The position numbers and the translations under genes were made by a program. Positions 1 to 7,235 of a stretch of DNA of 32,793 nucleotides are shown in pieces (within the stretch, counting starts at the first letter, position 1; each line of letters opens with the position of its first letter). The notes beneath the pieces were generated by a model. The model was not told the origin of the DNA, did no database searches, and worked only from the letters and a program-made list of their open reading frames with translations. Source of the DNA: Desulfofustis sp. GTDB lineage: Bacteria; Desulfobacterota; Desulfobulbia; Desulfobulbales; Desulfocapsaceae. Location of the stretch: assembly GCA_013042475.1 (NCBI GenBank), contig JABDQA010000175.1, positions 1 to 32,793 on the forward strand, read 5' to 3'.

Positions 1-162
1 AAGACCTCTACAATCACCTATCAAGGTATCAACCAGCCAAGATCGACCGTGCATTACAGAGGCATCGGCTACTCGGAATCGACCGTGAACTTCAGCGGCA
101 CAGGATTCTCCTATTCCTCTTCTTACAGGAAGCGAGTAACGACAATAGGCATCGGCAGATAA
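1..162 (+). CDS. C-terminal end of a 12-residue tandem-repeat protein (partial)
   Basis: The frame is open from the first base and stops with TAA at 160-162, giving the last 53 residues of a protein whose start lies outside the window. Three consecutive 12-residue units are visible: STITYQGINQPR, STVHYRGIGYSE and STVNFSGTGFSY. The pattern is S-T-[IV]-x-[YF]-x-G-x-[GN]. They are followed by a short basic tail ending in GIGR. The 36-bp periodicity also shows in the DNA (tcgaccgtg recurs). Alternating polar and aromatic residues with glycine turns would suit a beta-rich surface or periplasmic repeat protein, but that is inference. I do not recognise the family. Confidence 0.6.
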   Translation, partial: KTSTITYQGINQPRSTVHYRGIGYSESTVNFSGTGFSYSSSYRKRVTTIGIGR

Positions 163-509
163 TATTGGTTCGAGAAAAGCACGACTAGGCGTTCTCTCTG
201 CAATAGTCCTCTTAAAAATTGCAGCGACAACAGACACAGTTGCATTCTTTGTAAAAACAACGTTCTGATCACCTATTGCCCAATAGACTCTCGTTACCTC
301 CCGCACTAATCTCGAAGGTTCCCATCTCCTGATGGACACCTGAGATCAACATTTTCGTCATAGCTCAGGCTCTCTGATAATGGGCCAGGAAAATCTATTG
401 GAAGGGTACAGTCTTAAGGGTTTGTTAGGCGTACAAAGCTCAGGCAAGTAGAAGAACAAGCAGGCTAATTTGCGCAAAAATTATTCTCGGAGTCTGTTAT
501 GATGCATTC
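163..509. other. Intergenic stretch, no gene recognised
   Basis: About 350 bases between the repeat protein and the small membrane protein. Neither strand shows a recognisable coding pattern, tRNA or strong hairpin followed by a T-run. It presumably holds the terminator of the first gene and the promoter of the second, but neither can be pinpointed. Confidence 0.4.
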
Positions 510-728
510 ATGGAAATGATCCGAGATATATGGATGATAACTTTGGGGGTACTGTTTCTGGCTCTTATTGTTATCGCAGCCATTTACAGAAAGGATCTGG
601 AAAATCATCCAGAGATGGGGACGATATTCATGATCCTTGGCTTTATCTCCACGTTTGTCTTCTTCGGTGGAATATTTATCTATCTTGGTAGTGCCCTGGC
701 CCGCTCCATCCTAGGATTATTTACTTAA
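510..728 (+). CDS. Small inner-membrane protein with two predicted helices
   Basis: A 72-residue reading frame. The first hydrophobic stretch is around residues 8-26 (ITLGVLFLALIVIAAIY) and the second around 39-65 (IFMILGFISTFVFFGGIFIYLG). A short charged loop (RKDLENHPEMG) lies between them, so a two-helix hairpin in the inner membrane is likely. Two ATG codons, 510 and 516, are close together. A GGAG-like sequence lies about 15 bases upstream of the first, so the start is only moderately supported. It stands alone, convergent with the phosphatase gene downstream. No family is recognised. The strongly hydrophobic composition with a bounded charged loop argues against a chance frame. Confidence 0.6.
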   Translation: MEMIRDIWMITLGVLFLALIVIAAIYRKDLENHPEMGTIFMILGFISTFVFFGGIFIYLGSALARSILGLFT

Positions 729-928
729 TTGATAGTCAGAATACTTCTCGTGAGTAATAACTATAAAGTACTGAGAAGTTCGAACCTGCACGCGTCATTG
801 TTCCACATTTCCATTACTGACAACGCATTTTATGCACGGCGTTTAGACACCTGAGCGGGAGATGATTCAACCGTTCTCTTTGCACCGGAGAAGAAGTGGG
901 CTGAAAGGCCTGTAAAGGATGTAACCGT

Positions 929-2740
929 TTAAATAGATTGCATTACCACAACGGTCATATCGTCATATTGCTGCAATCCAGATTGATGATCTTTAACAGC
1001 CTTGACTAGGGTTTCACAAATCACTGTAGCTGAAAAATCGAGTACCCCTCCTACCGCATCTGCAATTCCATCATACCCGAAGTTTACATTTTGCTGGTTC
1101 AGGGCATCGGTTATCCCGTCTGAACAAAGCAGAAGCGTACTACCCTTAGAGAGTTCAATCGATTGCTCTTCCAAAATAATCTCCTTGAAAATCCCCAAAG
1201 CCTGACCGCCTGCCTGGGGCAAGCGTCTCACAGAACCATGTTGATCAAAATAGATCGGCACTTCGTGGCCCGCACGCACATATTGAAACTGGTGAGTAAT
1301 CACGTTCAGCACTCCGAATAAGACCGTGACGAACATTCCGTTTTCGTTCATATCCATAAGATGGAGATTGACGCTTCGAAGCACCTTTGTGACGGTTCGG
1401 CCTGGATGGGCTTCAGCCCGCAGCAAGCTCCGGACCATGGCCATGAATAAGGCTGCCGGGACACCTTTGTCTGAGACGTCGCCCACCGCAATGCCAAGTA
1501 AATTTTCTCCAAGCGGGATAAAATCAAAAAAATCTCCGCCCACGGATTTGGCCGGCAGCATGGTAGCACTAAATTCATAGCCCGCCAGCCGGGGGATTGT
1601 CCCCGGCAACATGCTCATTTGAATCTCGCTTGCCACTGTCAACTCATATTCCAGCTTTGAGAGCCTTTCCAGCTGTGCCACCTGCGCGGCAACGCGGCTC
1701 TCCAACTCAGCGTTCCATTCAGTAAGTTCCTTAGCCTGCTCGGCTACTCGGGTTTCGAGTTTTTTATTCCATTCGGCGAGTTCCTTAGCCTGCTCCTCCA
1801 CTTTCAGTTTTTTTTCCTGAAGCTCGTTGAAGAGTCTCACATTTTCAATTGCAATTGCAGCCTCGTCTGCGAAAGTCTCGATTAAGGAGATCTGGTTATC
1901 AGTAAGTGGGTCGATCACCATTCGGCGGATGATAATCACACCAATAGCTATCCCCTGGCGAAGTAATGGGGTTGCAAACGTAGTTCGATGACCAAATTGC
2001 TTCGCAAGAACCGCGCCCAGCGGGAAATCGGCTTTGGCATCCTGGAGGTCATTCACATGGATTGGCAAGCGATCAACAACCGAACGCCCGGCCACCCAAT
2101 CTCGTCTGATGGGACGAAGTGTCCCAATCGGCCACAGGGGATGGGATCCATATTTAGCGACCAGCCGCAGTCCATCACCCTCAGTCTGAAATATTTCCGC
2201 ATCGCTTGCCTCACACAACCGTGCTGCATTCTCAGCGACAGTCTCCAGAATCGACTGGACATCCGTGGGAGAATTGGAAATGGCATGCAGAATCTCACTT
2301 ATCGCCGTCTTTTGCTGCACCACCTCGTGGAGTTTGAGTGATTTCAGTGCGGTTTTTTTCAGAAAATTTTCAGAAACACGTTTTTTTGATGGATAGCTTT
2401 CAAAAGTTATGGACTTGAGCTCATTTTTAGGGAGCACCAGAAAACGGCTAGGCTCTGCTGTCATGATCGAGGTGTGCAGCAATCCTTCCCCCAACCCCGT
2501 CCAACCGAAATGATCTCCAGGATCAAAATATGTCACCACCCGCTCTTTACCGTTTGCATCTATGTCAATTGCTTTTGCTCGCCCTTCGAGAACCAGATAA
2601 AGCGCATCACTGGGATTTCCCTTTTCCAAAACAATAGTTTTGCAGGGCAGAGAATGGGTCTTTGTTTTCTCAGCGAGGGCTTCTGACTCTAGCTCAGTCA
2701 GTCCCAATCCGGTGAGGGCTATTTCAAAATTCGTCGGCAT
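929..2740 (-). CDS. cNMP-binding / GAF / SpoIIE-type PP2C serine phosphatase
   Basis: A 603-residue regulatory phosphatase of the RsbU/SpoIIE class. Residues about 15-125 form a CAP-like cyclic-nucleotide-binding domain (KTIVLEKGNPSDALYLVLEG, FDPGDHFGW). Residues about 160-305 are a GAF domain (TVAENAARLCEASDAEIF and FATPLLRQGIAIGVI). A charged coiled coil spans about 303-375. The PP2C/SpoIIE domain fills 385-603. Metal-binding aspartates are visible at D403 (VGGDFFDF) and D421 (VGDVSDKG), with LLLCSDGITDA and YDDMTVVV near the end. Such proteins usually dephosphorylate an anti-sigma-factor antagonist in response to signals sensed by the N-terminal domains. No STAS or anti-sigma partner is encoded nearby, so the target is unknown. 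The gene is monocistronic on the minus strand. Confidence 0.93.
   Translation of the reverse strand: MPTNFEIALTGLGLTELESEALAEKTKTHSLPCKTIVLEKGNPSDALYLVLEGRAKAIDIDANGKERVVTYFDPGDHFGWTGLGEGLLHTSIMTAEPSRFLVLPKNELKSITFESYPSKKRVSENFLKKTALKSLKLHEVVQQKTAISEILHAISNSPTDVQSILETVAENAARLCEASDAEIFQTEGDGLRLVAKYGSHPLWPIGTLRPIRRDWVAGRSVVDRLPIHVNDLQDAKADFPLGAVLAKQFGHRTTFATPLLRQGIAIGVIIIRRMVIDPLTDNQISLIETFADEAAIAIENVRLFNELQEKKLKVEEQAKELAEWNKKLETRVAEQAKELTEWNAELESRVAAQVAQLERLSKLEYELTVASEIQMSMLPGTIPRLAGYEFSATMLPAKSVGGDFFDFIPLGENLLGIAVGDVSDKGVPAALFMAMVRSLLRAEAHPGRTVTKVLRSVNLHLMDMNENGMFVTVLFGVLNVITHQFQYVRAGHEVPIYFDQHGSVRRLPQAGGQALGIFKEIILEEQSIELSKGSTLLLCSDGITDALNQQNVNFGYDGIADAVGGVLDFSATVICETLVKAVKDHQSGLQQYDDMTVVVMQSI
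1688..1795 (-). repeat. Two 54-bp in-frame tandem repeats in the phosphatase linker
   Basis: Residues 316-333 (EQAKELAEWNKKLETRVA) and 334-351 (EQAKELTEWNAELESRVA) are near-identical 18-residue units, copied back to back within the coiled coil between the GAF and PP2C domains. The 18-residue step equals five helical turns. A recent duplication or deletion would therefore change the length of the signalling helix while nearly keeping its heptad phase. Confidence 0.75.
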
Positions 2741-3240
2741 AGCCGTCTCTCAGTGTCGATCGACCATTGCAAATGAGAAGGTACAAGATTGTAAATGTCG
2801 ATCTATCGGGTAAATCGGCGGGGGCTCTGATTCTTTTCAGATCTGCGGATTGAGGATCGTCCTTATAATTCAATTAATATAGATGATCCCAACAGAACTA
2901 GTGAATTACAATCAAGGTAAATTGAAGGAAGAACCTGTCGCCTCACATCTAAATTTCACCATAAATACCACATTGTGGTACAAGAATATCATCATAGTAT
3001 TGCCAAGTCAAGAATAAATACACTCCATTGTCAGGGACACAAACTACCCATACTAGCAGTTTATGACCCCGAACCAGTGGAAGGCAGAGTGACACTCGCT
3101 ATAAATATTTAATCTGAGATGCCATTTACAATTTTATTACCGCATTGAAGAGTGAAAGAATTGGACGTTTCAAGGGAGAAAAACAATTGGAACACATCAA
3201 TGAAATCCGGGTAATTTACCAAATGGTGGAGAACACATTT
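2741..3240. other. 500-bp intergenic region upstream of the phosphatase gene
   Basis: AT-rich sequence between the start of the phosphatase gene and the end of the oxidoreductase gene, both on the minus strand. It probably contains the phosphatase promoter. No open frame with coding character, RNA gene or convincing terminator hairpin was found. Confidence 0.4.
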
Positions 3241-4182
3241 CTACAACCTGACCACCGCTTTGCCCACGGTTCTGCCTGACTCGAGCTGCTTGTGGGCTTT
3301 CGCCATCTGGGCAAACGGAAAGGTCATCGACACATGAGCTTTGACGACGCCGCTCTCGAGGTATTCTTTCAATGTATTCATGTCGTCTCCATTTGAGGTG
3401 ACCAGTACGAACTCGAGTTTAATGTTACGAGGGTCAGCAGCGGCCTTCAACTCTTCTGAGAATTGATGGGTGGGCAGCGAGACAATGGTGCCGCCGTCTC
3501 TGACTACTTTCAGCGAATTTTCCAGGACCGATCCCCCCATTCCGTCAAGCACGAAATCGATATCAGCCAGCACTTCTTCGAATTTCTGCTCCCGGTAGTC
3601 GATGTGCTGATCTGCACCGAGCGAGAGCACAAAATCACGATTTTTTGCTGAGGATGTGGTAATCACGGTTGCGCCAAGCTGTTTGGCTATCTGAATGGCA
3701 TAGTGACCGACGCCCCCTGAGCCGGCGTGGATCAGGATACGATCGCCCGCCTTAACCCTGGGCCGCAGGACTTGCAGGGCGGTCAGCGCCGCCAGGGTGG
3801 TCGCCGCTGCCTCTTCAAAGGTTGTATTATCCGGCATTTTAGCCAGGTGGCCGGCTGGCGCCGCCACATATTCCGCATAGCCCTTTCCGTGCCCCGGAAA
3901 ATTAACCATCCCGAAGACCTTGTCGCCAACCTCAAACCCAGTTGCGTTGGCTCCGACCTCGGCAACGACGCCGGCAATATCCCATCCGAGAATAACCGGA
4001 CGAATTTCGCCGACGATCATGTCGAGAAGTTCTTCCATGGGCCGCACCTTCACGTCAACCGGGTTGATACTGATCGCTTTGGTTTCTATCAGTACTTCGT
4101 CTGAGCCCAATTTCGGCTTGTCAATGTCACTCAAGACAAGGTTTTCTATTCCACCGGCTTCTTGCAGTACATATGCTTTCAT
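3241..4182 (-). CDS. Zinc-independent MDR-family NADP-dependent oxidoreductase (quinone reductase-like)
   Basis: A 313-residue medium-chain dehydrogenase/reductase. The N-terminal GroES-like domain is marked by GWDIAGVVAEVG (67-78) and GDKVFGM. The Rossmann NADPH-binding motif AGSGGVGHYAIQIAKQLGA covers about 153-171, and the C-terminus GRTVGKAVV is typical of the quinone oxidoreductase branch. The cysteine cluster of the structural zinc site and the catalytic zinc ligands are absent, matching the zinc-free branch that reduces quinones or alpha,beta-unsaturated carbonyls. A GGAG sequence precedes the ATG by about 8 bases. It is probably cytoplasmic and monocistronic, divergent from the TAXI gene with roughly 290 bases between them. 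The exact substrate cannot be read from the sequence. Confidence 0.92.
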   Translation of the reverse strand: MKAYVLQEAGGIENLVLSDIDKPKLGSDEVLIETKAISINPVDVKVRPMEELLDMIVGEIRPVILGWDIAGVVAEVGANATGFEVGDKVFGMVNFPGHGKGYAEYVAAPAGHLAKMPDNTTFEEAAATTLAALTALQVLRPRVKAGDRILIHAGSGGVGHYAIQIAKQLGATVITTSSAKNRDFVLSLGADQHIDYREQKFEEVLADIDFVLDGMGGSVLENSLKVVRDGGTIVSLPTHQFSEELKAAADPRNIKLEFVLVTSNGDDMNTLKEYLESGVVKAHVSMTFPFAQMAKAHKQLESGRTVGKAVVRL

Positions 4183-4463
4183 TTAAATATCTCCATTTGG
4201 TGTCTATGGTATTTGTTAAGGTGCTTGGTGAACAACCGGCCTTCAAGAATAATATCAAACCTGATGTTATATATTATCGACTATAAGGCGGCTTAAGGCA
4301 GATTGCATCCTGCTTGATGCCACATTGTTACATTTACTGGTTTGACTGAATGACTATTTTTTGTTCCAGTTCATTTCTAATTCAAACACTCAGCAATAGA
4401 CAACGAGCACCATTCAGGATTATGCTGGTATTATAAGGGCACCAGTGCAAATTCTTCAGCTTT

Positions 4464-4469
4464 GGAGGG
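4464..4469 (+). promoter_or_regulatory. Ribosome binding site GGAGGG
   Basis: A strong Shine-Dalgarno sequence four bases before ATG 4474. It overlaps the earlier in-frame TTG at 4462 and so rules that codon out as the start of the TAXI protein. Confidence 0.75.
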
Positions 4470-4473
4470 CACC

Positions 4474-5448
4474 ATGATCGCCGAGATTGTCACCCGACAG
4501 GCCAGACCAGTTCTTAGCATATTCTCTCTCTTCGCAGCACTGCTGCTGGTAATCATGTCACCAAATCCAGCGGCTTCGTACGAAATGCTCATAGGAACCG
4601 GACCCTCAGGCTCTTTTTCTTTCCACAGCGGAAAACTGCTGTGCCGCATTTTCACCAAGCATGACCAGGAAATGACCTGCTCACTTTCAGAATCGACCGA
4701 TCCTATCGACAATCTCACCAACGTGCAGGGAGGATCGCTGGATCTGGCCCTGGTCGATTCGCTGCTGCTCGAGGAAGCCGCCGCCGGTAGGGGACCATTT
4801 CAATACCTGGACATCAGTTACGATCGAATTCGCGTGGTAAGCCCACTCTACGAAGTACCACTCACTCTTCTAGTGAGCAATGATGCAGAGCTGTCGACGG
4901 TGGATCAATTGCCCGGCAAAAGGATAAACGTTGGCCCGTTTGGATCACCACAGAATTATCTCTTCAAACTGTTTATGCAGGCTCAGGGATGGACAGAAAA
5001 AATGTTTCCGGTAGTCGCCGAGTTGCCTTCTTCGATGTCCCAGGATACCTTTGCCTTCCGCCAGGGAGACGTTCAAGTCCTCGTCCACAGGGGAGTGCAT
5101 CCCGACAACGTTGTAACACAGCTGATGAAGGATACTCAAGCTTCGCTGATCGGTTTTGCCAATCAGGGCATGGTTGATCTGGTTACCTCGACTCCTTCGC
5201 TCTCGAGACAAGAGATCGGTAAAGCAACCTATCCCTCCCTGACCGGGACACTCTCCACCTTCGGTACGACCATGACCCTGGTGGCGTCGGCGGACACGGA
5301 TGATGAAACAATCCGGTCATTGGTCACCGCCCTGGAGCAGAACACCCAATCGCTTCAGACGATGCATTCCTCTCTCGCCGCTTTTACCGTCGACAAGAAA
5401 CCCGAATGGTTCGGATCGATCAAAGCCCATAGAGCGGTGGCAGAATAG
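4474..5448 (+). CDS. TAXI-family TRAP-type periplasmic solute-binding protein
   Basis: A 324-residue precursor. The start is ATG 4474 because GGAGGG lies just before it. A signal peptide covers about residues 1-34 (hydrophobic core LSIFSLFAALLLVIM, cleavage near NPAAS). The mature part begins YEMLIGTGPSGSFSF, the glycine-rich start of TAXI binding proteins. It continues with the family patterns NVQGGSLDLALVDSLLL and LPGKRINVGPFGSPQ, then an FRQGDVQVLVHRG region. In known systems such proteins deliver carboxylates or amino acids to a TRAP permease. No DctM- or DctQ-like membrane subunit is present in the window, so this is an orphan component. Its 3' end converges with the sulfotransferase gene only two bases away. 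Confidence 0.88.
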   Translation: MIAEIVTRQARPVLSIFSLFAALLLVIMSPNPAASYEMLIGTGPSGSFSFHSGKLLCRIFTKHDQEMTCSLSESTDPIDNLTNVQGGSLDLALVDSLLLEEAAAGRGPFQYLDISYDRIRVVSPLYEVPLTLLVSNDAELSTVDQLPGKRINVGPFGSPQNYLFKLFMQAQGWTEKMFPVVAELPSSMSQDTFAFRQGDVQVLVHRGVHPDNVVTQLMKDTQASLIGFANQGMVDLVTSTPSLSRQEIGKATYPSLTGTLSTFGTTMTLVASADTDDETIRSLVTALEQNTQSLQTMHSSLAAFTVDKKPEWFGSIKAHRAVAE

Positions 5449-5450
5449 CA

Positions 5451-6221
5451 TCAAATACCGAGGATATACTGTCTGGTCTCCTGATAAAAAACGATGTCCT
5501 TATCCAGCAGAGAATGAAGGAGGTCAAGTTCAGCATCGGTGGGCATATATTTACCCATCACATCAGATTTATTTTCCCATACCTGGCATTCTGGAGCATC
5601 AAGCTTTTGGGCGAGCTGGCGGGCGAACAGGTCCATCCGCTCCAGTATGCCAAAGTGAAAATAGTGCTCTTTTAAAAACGACAGTGGATCCTGGTGGTCA
5701 TCCCCACCAGTCACGAATTTCAGGGCGGGATTACTGAACCGTGGTCTGTGGTCGCAAAGATAGCGCACATAATCGGGGAAAGATTTAGTTCCGGCAATTT
5801 CGGCATGCCCCTTGTGATACAATCGGCGCCAGTGAGGTCTGCTGAGATACCCTTTGCGGGAGTAATAATATTCCGACACTACCCTGTCGATCGGGTCCCT
5901 GAGCAGAGTGATGTAGAGCAGCTCCCAACCAGGCAGTTGCGGCATTCCGTAGGGCATATGGCCTGAGATGATGTCACCGTCACGCGCCCTCCTCGACACA
6001 TTTTTCCACACCATCTCAGCGTTGAGGGCCCGATACTTGAGCAGCCCCTGTAAGAGCCTTCTTCTGGCGCGAAATTTTTCTGCCGGGTGGAGGCGCTCCG
6101 GGGAGTCAACAGAGAGTTGAGGGATCCTGAAGTGATGACTCGAGGGCAGGCTTTTCTCCACCATGACGCCAAGCGAGCGGCTGCCTGATTTCGGAATGCG
6201 TATGACAGCGTAGAGTTTCAT
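5451..6221 (-). CDS. Sulfotransferase-family protein
   Basis: A 256-residue PAPS-dependent-type sulfotransferase. The N-terminal 5'-phosphosulfate loop reads RIPKSGSRSL (8-17). The 3'-phosphate motif is LLRDPIDRVVSEYYYSRKG (106-124), with the arginine and serine expected of the family. There is no signal peptide. Such enzymes move sulfate from PAPS to glycans, lipids or small molecules, and the acceptor here is unknown. Its ATG overlaps the TGA of the preceding membrane-protein gene in an ATGA arrangement, so it is the translationally coupled last gene of a three-gene operon. The stop codon lies two bases from the convergent TAXI gene. Confidence 0.85.
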   Translation of the reverse strand: MKLYAVIRIPKSGSRSLGVMVEKSLPSSHHFRIPQLSVDSPERLHPAEKFRARRRLLQGLLKYRALNAEMVWKNVSRRARDGDIISGHMPYGMPQLPGWELLYITLLRDPIDRVVSEYYYSRKGYLSRPHWRRLYHKGHAEIAGTKSFPDYVRYLCDHRPRFSNPALKFVTGGDDHQDPLSFLKEHYFHFGILERMDLFARQLAQKLDAPECQVWENKSDVMGKYMPTDAELDLLHSLLDKDIVFYQETRQYILGI

Positions 6222-6655
6222 GCGCTTACCAATATCAGCATGTCAAGCAGGAATACCAGGCTCCAGCACAAAGTTCTCAGCCAGTTGGTGGTGACCAGGC
6301 GGTTTACATTTTTTTCTTCATAGCCATCGCTCAACCTGCGGTGCAGCGGCACCGAGATAAAAATGGTCACTCCCCAGACAGCACCAATCAATAGAGTTTG
6401 CATAATAGCGGTGCCTCCCGGGGCAGTAACAAGCTGGTGCAGGGCAAGGGCTGCCTGACCCAGCATGAGGGGCCCGACGATAAAGGAAATCCGCGTCGCA
6501 TAGTCTTTATGCAGTTGTGCAAACCTGGCTTGGTCCCAACCGTGCATGCCTGGATAAATGATGATTTGCACCAGCCAGATCAGCACCACCAGGCCTCCGT
6601 TGATCGTAATGTAAAGCAAAGGTATTAGCTGGATAATGGGTTTTGCTGCGAGCAA
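6218..6655 (-). CDS. Four-helix membrane protein, uncharacterised (DUF1772-like type)
   Basis: A 145-residue integral membrane protein with hydrophobic segments near residues 8-33, 55-75, 85-105 and 122-144. Conserved-looking points are WLVQIIIYPGMHGW after the first helix, the central YATRISFIVGPLML, and VPLHRRLSDGYEE followed by RLVTTNWLRTLCW near the end. This layout (W..Q..YP, then P.H..L, then NWLRT) recurs in a widespread uncharacterised bacterial membrane family related to anthrone-oxygenase-like DUF1772 proteins. I recall that resemblance and have not tested it. No ATG is available near the N-terminus, so TTG 6655, four bases after the pterin dehydratase stop, is the best start. It overlaps the sulfotransferase start by four bases. 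Confidence 0.72.
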   Translation of the reverse strand: MLAAKPIIQLIPLLYITINGGLVVLIWLVQIIIYPGMHGWDQARFAQLHKDYATRISFIVGPLMLGQAALALHQLVTAPGGTAIMQTLLIGAVWGVTIFISVPLHRRLSDGYEEKNVNRLVTTNWLRTLCWSLVFLLDMLILVSA

Positions 6656-6659
6656 CCGT

Positions 6660-6953
6660 TCAGCGCCGTGAAGCGATCAACTCCATCTGGCGGGCGACAT
6701 CAAAATCTTTGGTGGTGATTCCCCCCGCATCATGTGTCGTCAACTGCACCGTGACCCGGTTATAGACGTTGCTCCAATCCGGATGGTGATTTTTGCGCTC
6801 GGCTACAAGTGCTGCCTCAGCCATGAAGCCGAATGCCTCCCGGAAATTTCGAAAACTGAAAACCCGCTTCAGGCTATTGTCAACTGCCGTCCACTCGGAA
6901 AGCGAGTCAAGAAATTCATCAATCTCTGCTGCTGTTGCCTTGTCGGTCGTCAT
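6660..6953 (-). CDS. phhB: 4a-hydroxytetrahydrobiopterin dehydratase (PCD/DCoH family)
   Basis: A 97-residue pterin-4a-carbinolamine dehydratase, the usual length for the family. The catalytic signature is KNHHPDWSNVYNRV, containing the two adjacent histidines and the tryptophan, followed by VQLTTHDAGGITTKD with the third conserved histidine. The enzyme dehydrates the carbinolamine formed by pterin-dependent aromatic hydroxylases. ATG 6953 is preferred over an earlier in-frame start at 7001 because AAGGAG sits six bases before it. It is the first gene of an operon with the membrane protein and sulfotransferase. No aromatic amino-acid hydroxylase lies in the window, so it may serve another pterin pathway or a hydroxylase elsewhere. 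Confidence 0.93.
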   Translation of the reverse strand: MTTDKATAAEIDEFLDSLSEWTAVDNSLKRVFSFRNFREAFGFMAEAALVAERKNHHPDWSNVYNRVTVQLTTHDAGGITTKDFDVARQMELIASRR

Positions 6954-6959
6954 GATTTT

Positions 6960-6965
6960 CTCCTT
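6960..6965 (-). promoter_or_regulatory. Ribosome binding site AAGGAG
   Basis: Shine-Dalgarno match on the minus strand, six bases before ATG 6953. It fixes the start of the pterin dehydratase and shortens the longest open frame by 16 codons. Confidence 0.75.
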
Positions 6966-7225
6966 CATGGTTATCGATACAGGTCTGAGAATGATCGACA
7001 ATAATAGAGTAGTTCATCCCGTCGATAAAACCAGTCGTGATCTCAAAAGTCAGATGAGGACGGTCAATCTCTGCCAGCCCCTTTCCTTTGCATTGAGGGA
7101 GATAACCCTTACATTGAGAAATGCTGTGCCAAAGCGATGGCCCTCAGGGAAATCATCACCCCCCTTCCCTTTGCCGGCCCTCGGCGGTTCAGCTCCGATT
7201 CTACATGAGTAATGGGATATTCACC

Positions 7226-7231
7226 AAGGAG
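7226..7231 (+). promoter_or_regulatory. Ribosome binding site AAGGAG
   Basis: Shine-Dalgarno match four bases before ATG 7236. The earlier in-frame ATG at 7212 has no comparable site, so 7236 is taken as the start of the transporter. Confidence 0.7.
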
Positions 7232-7235
7232 AATA

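Noticed and set aside
775-800. TTCGAAC stretch looking like a tRNA T-loop
   Set aside because: Neither strand gives a matching T-stem, anticodon arm or acceptor stem.
4462-4473. TTG 4462 as the start of the TAXI protein
   Set aside because: It overlaps the GGAGGG ribosome site that serves ATG 4474.
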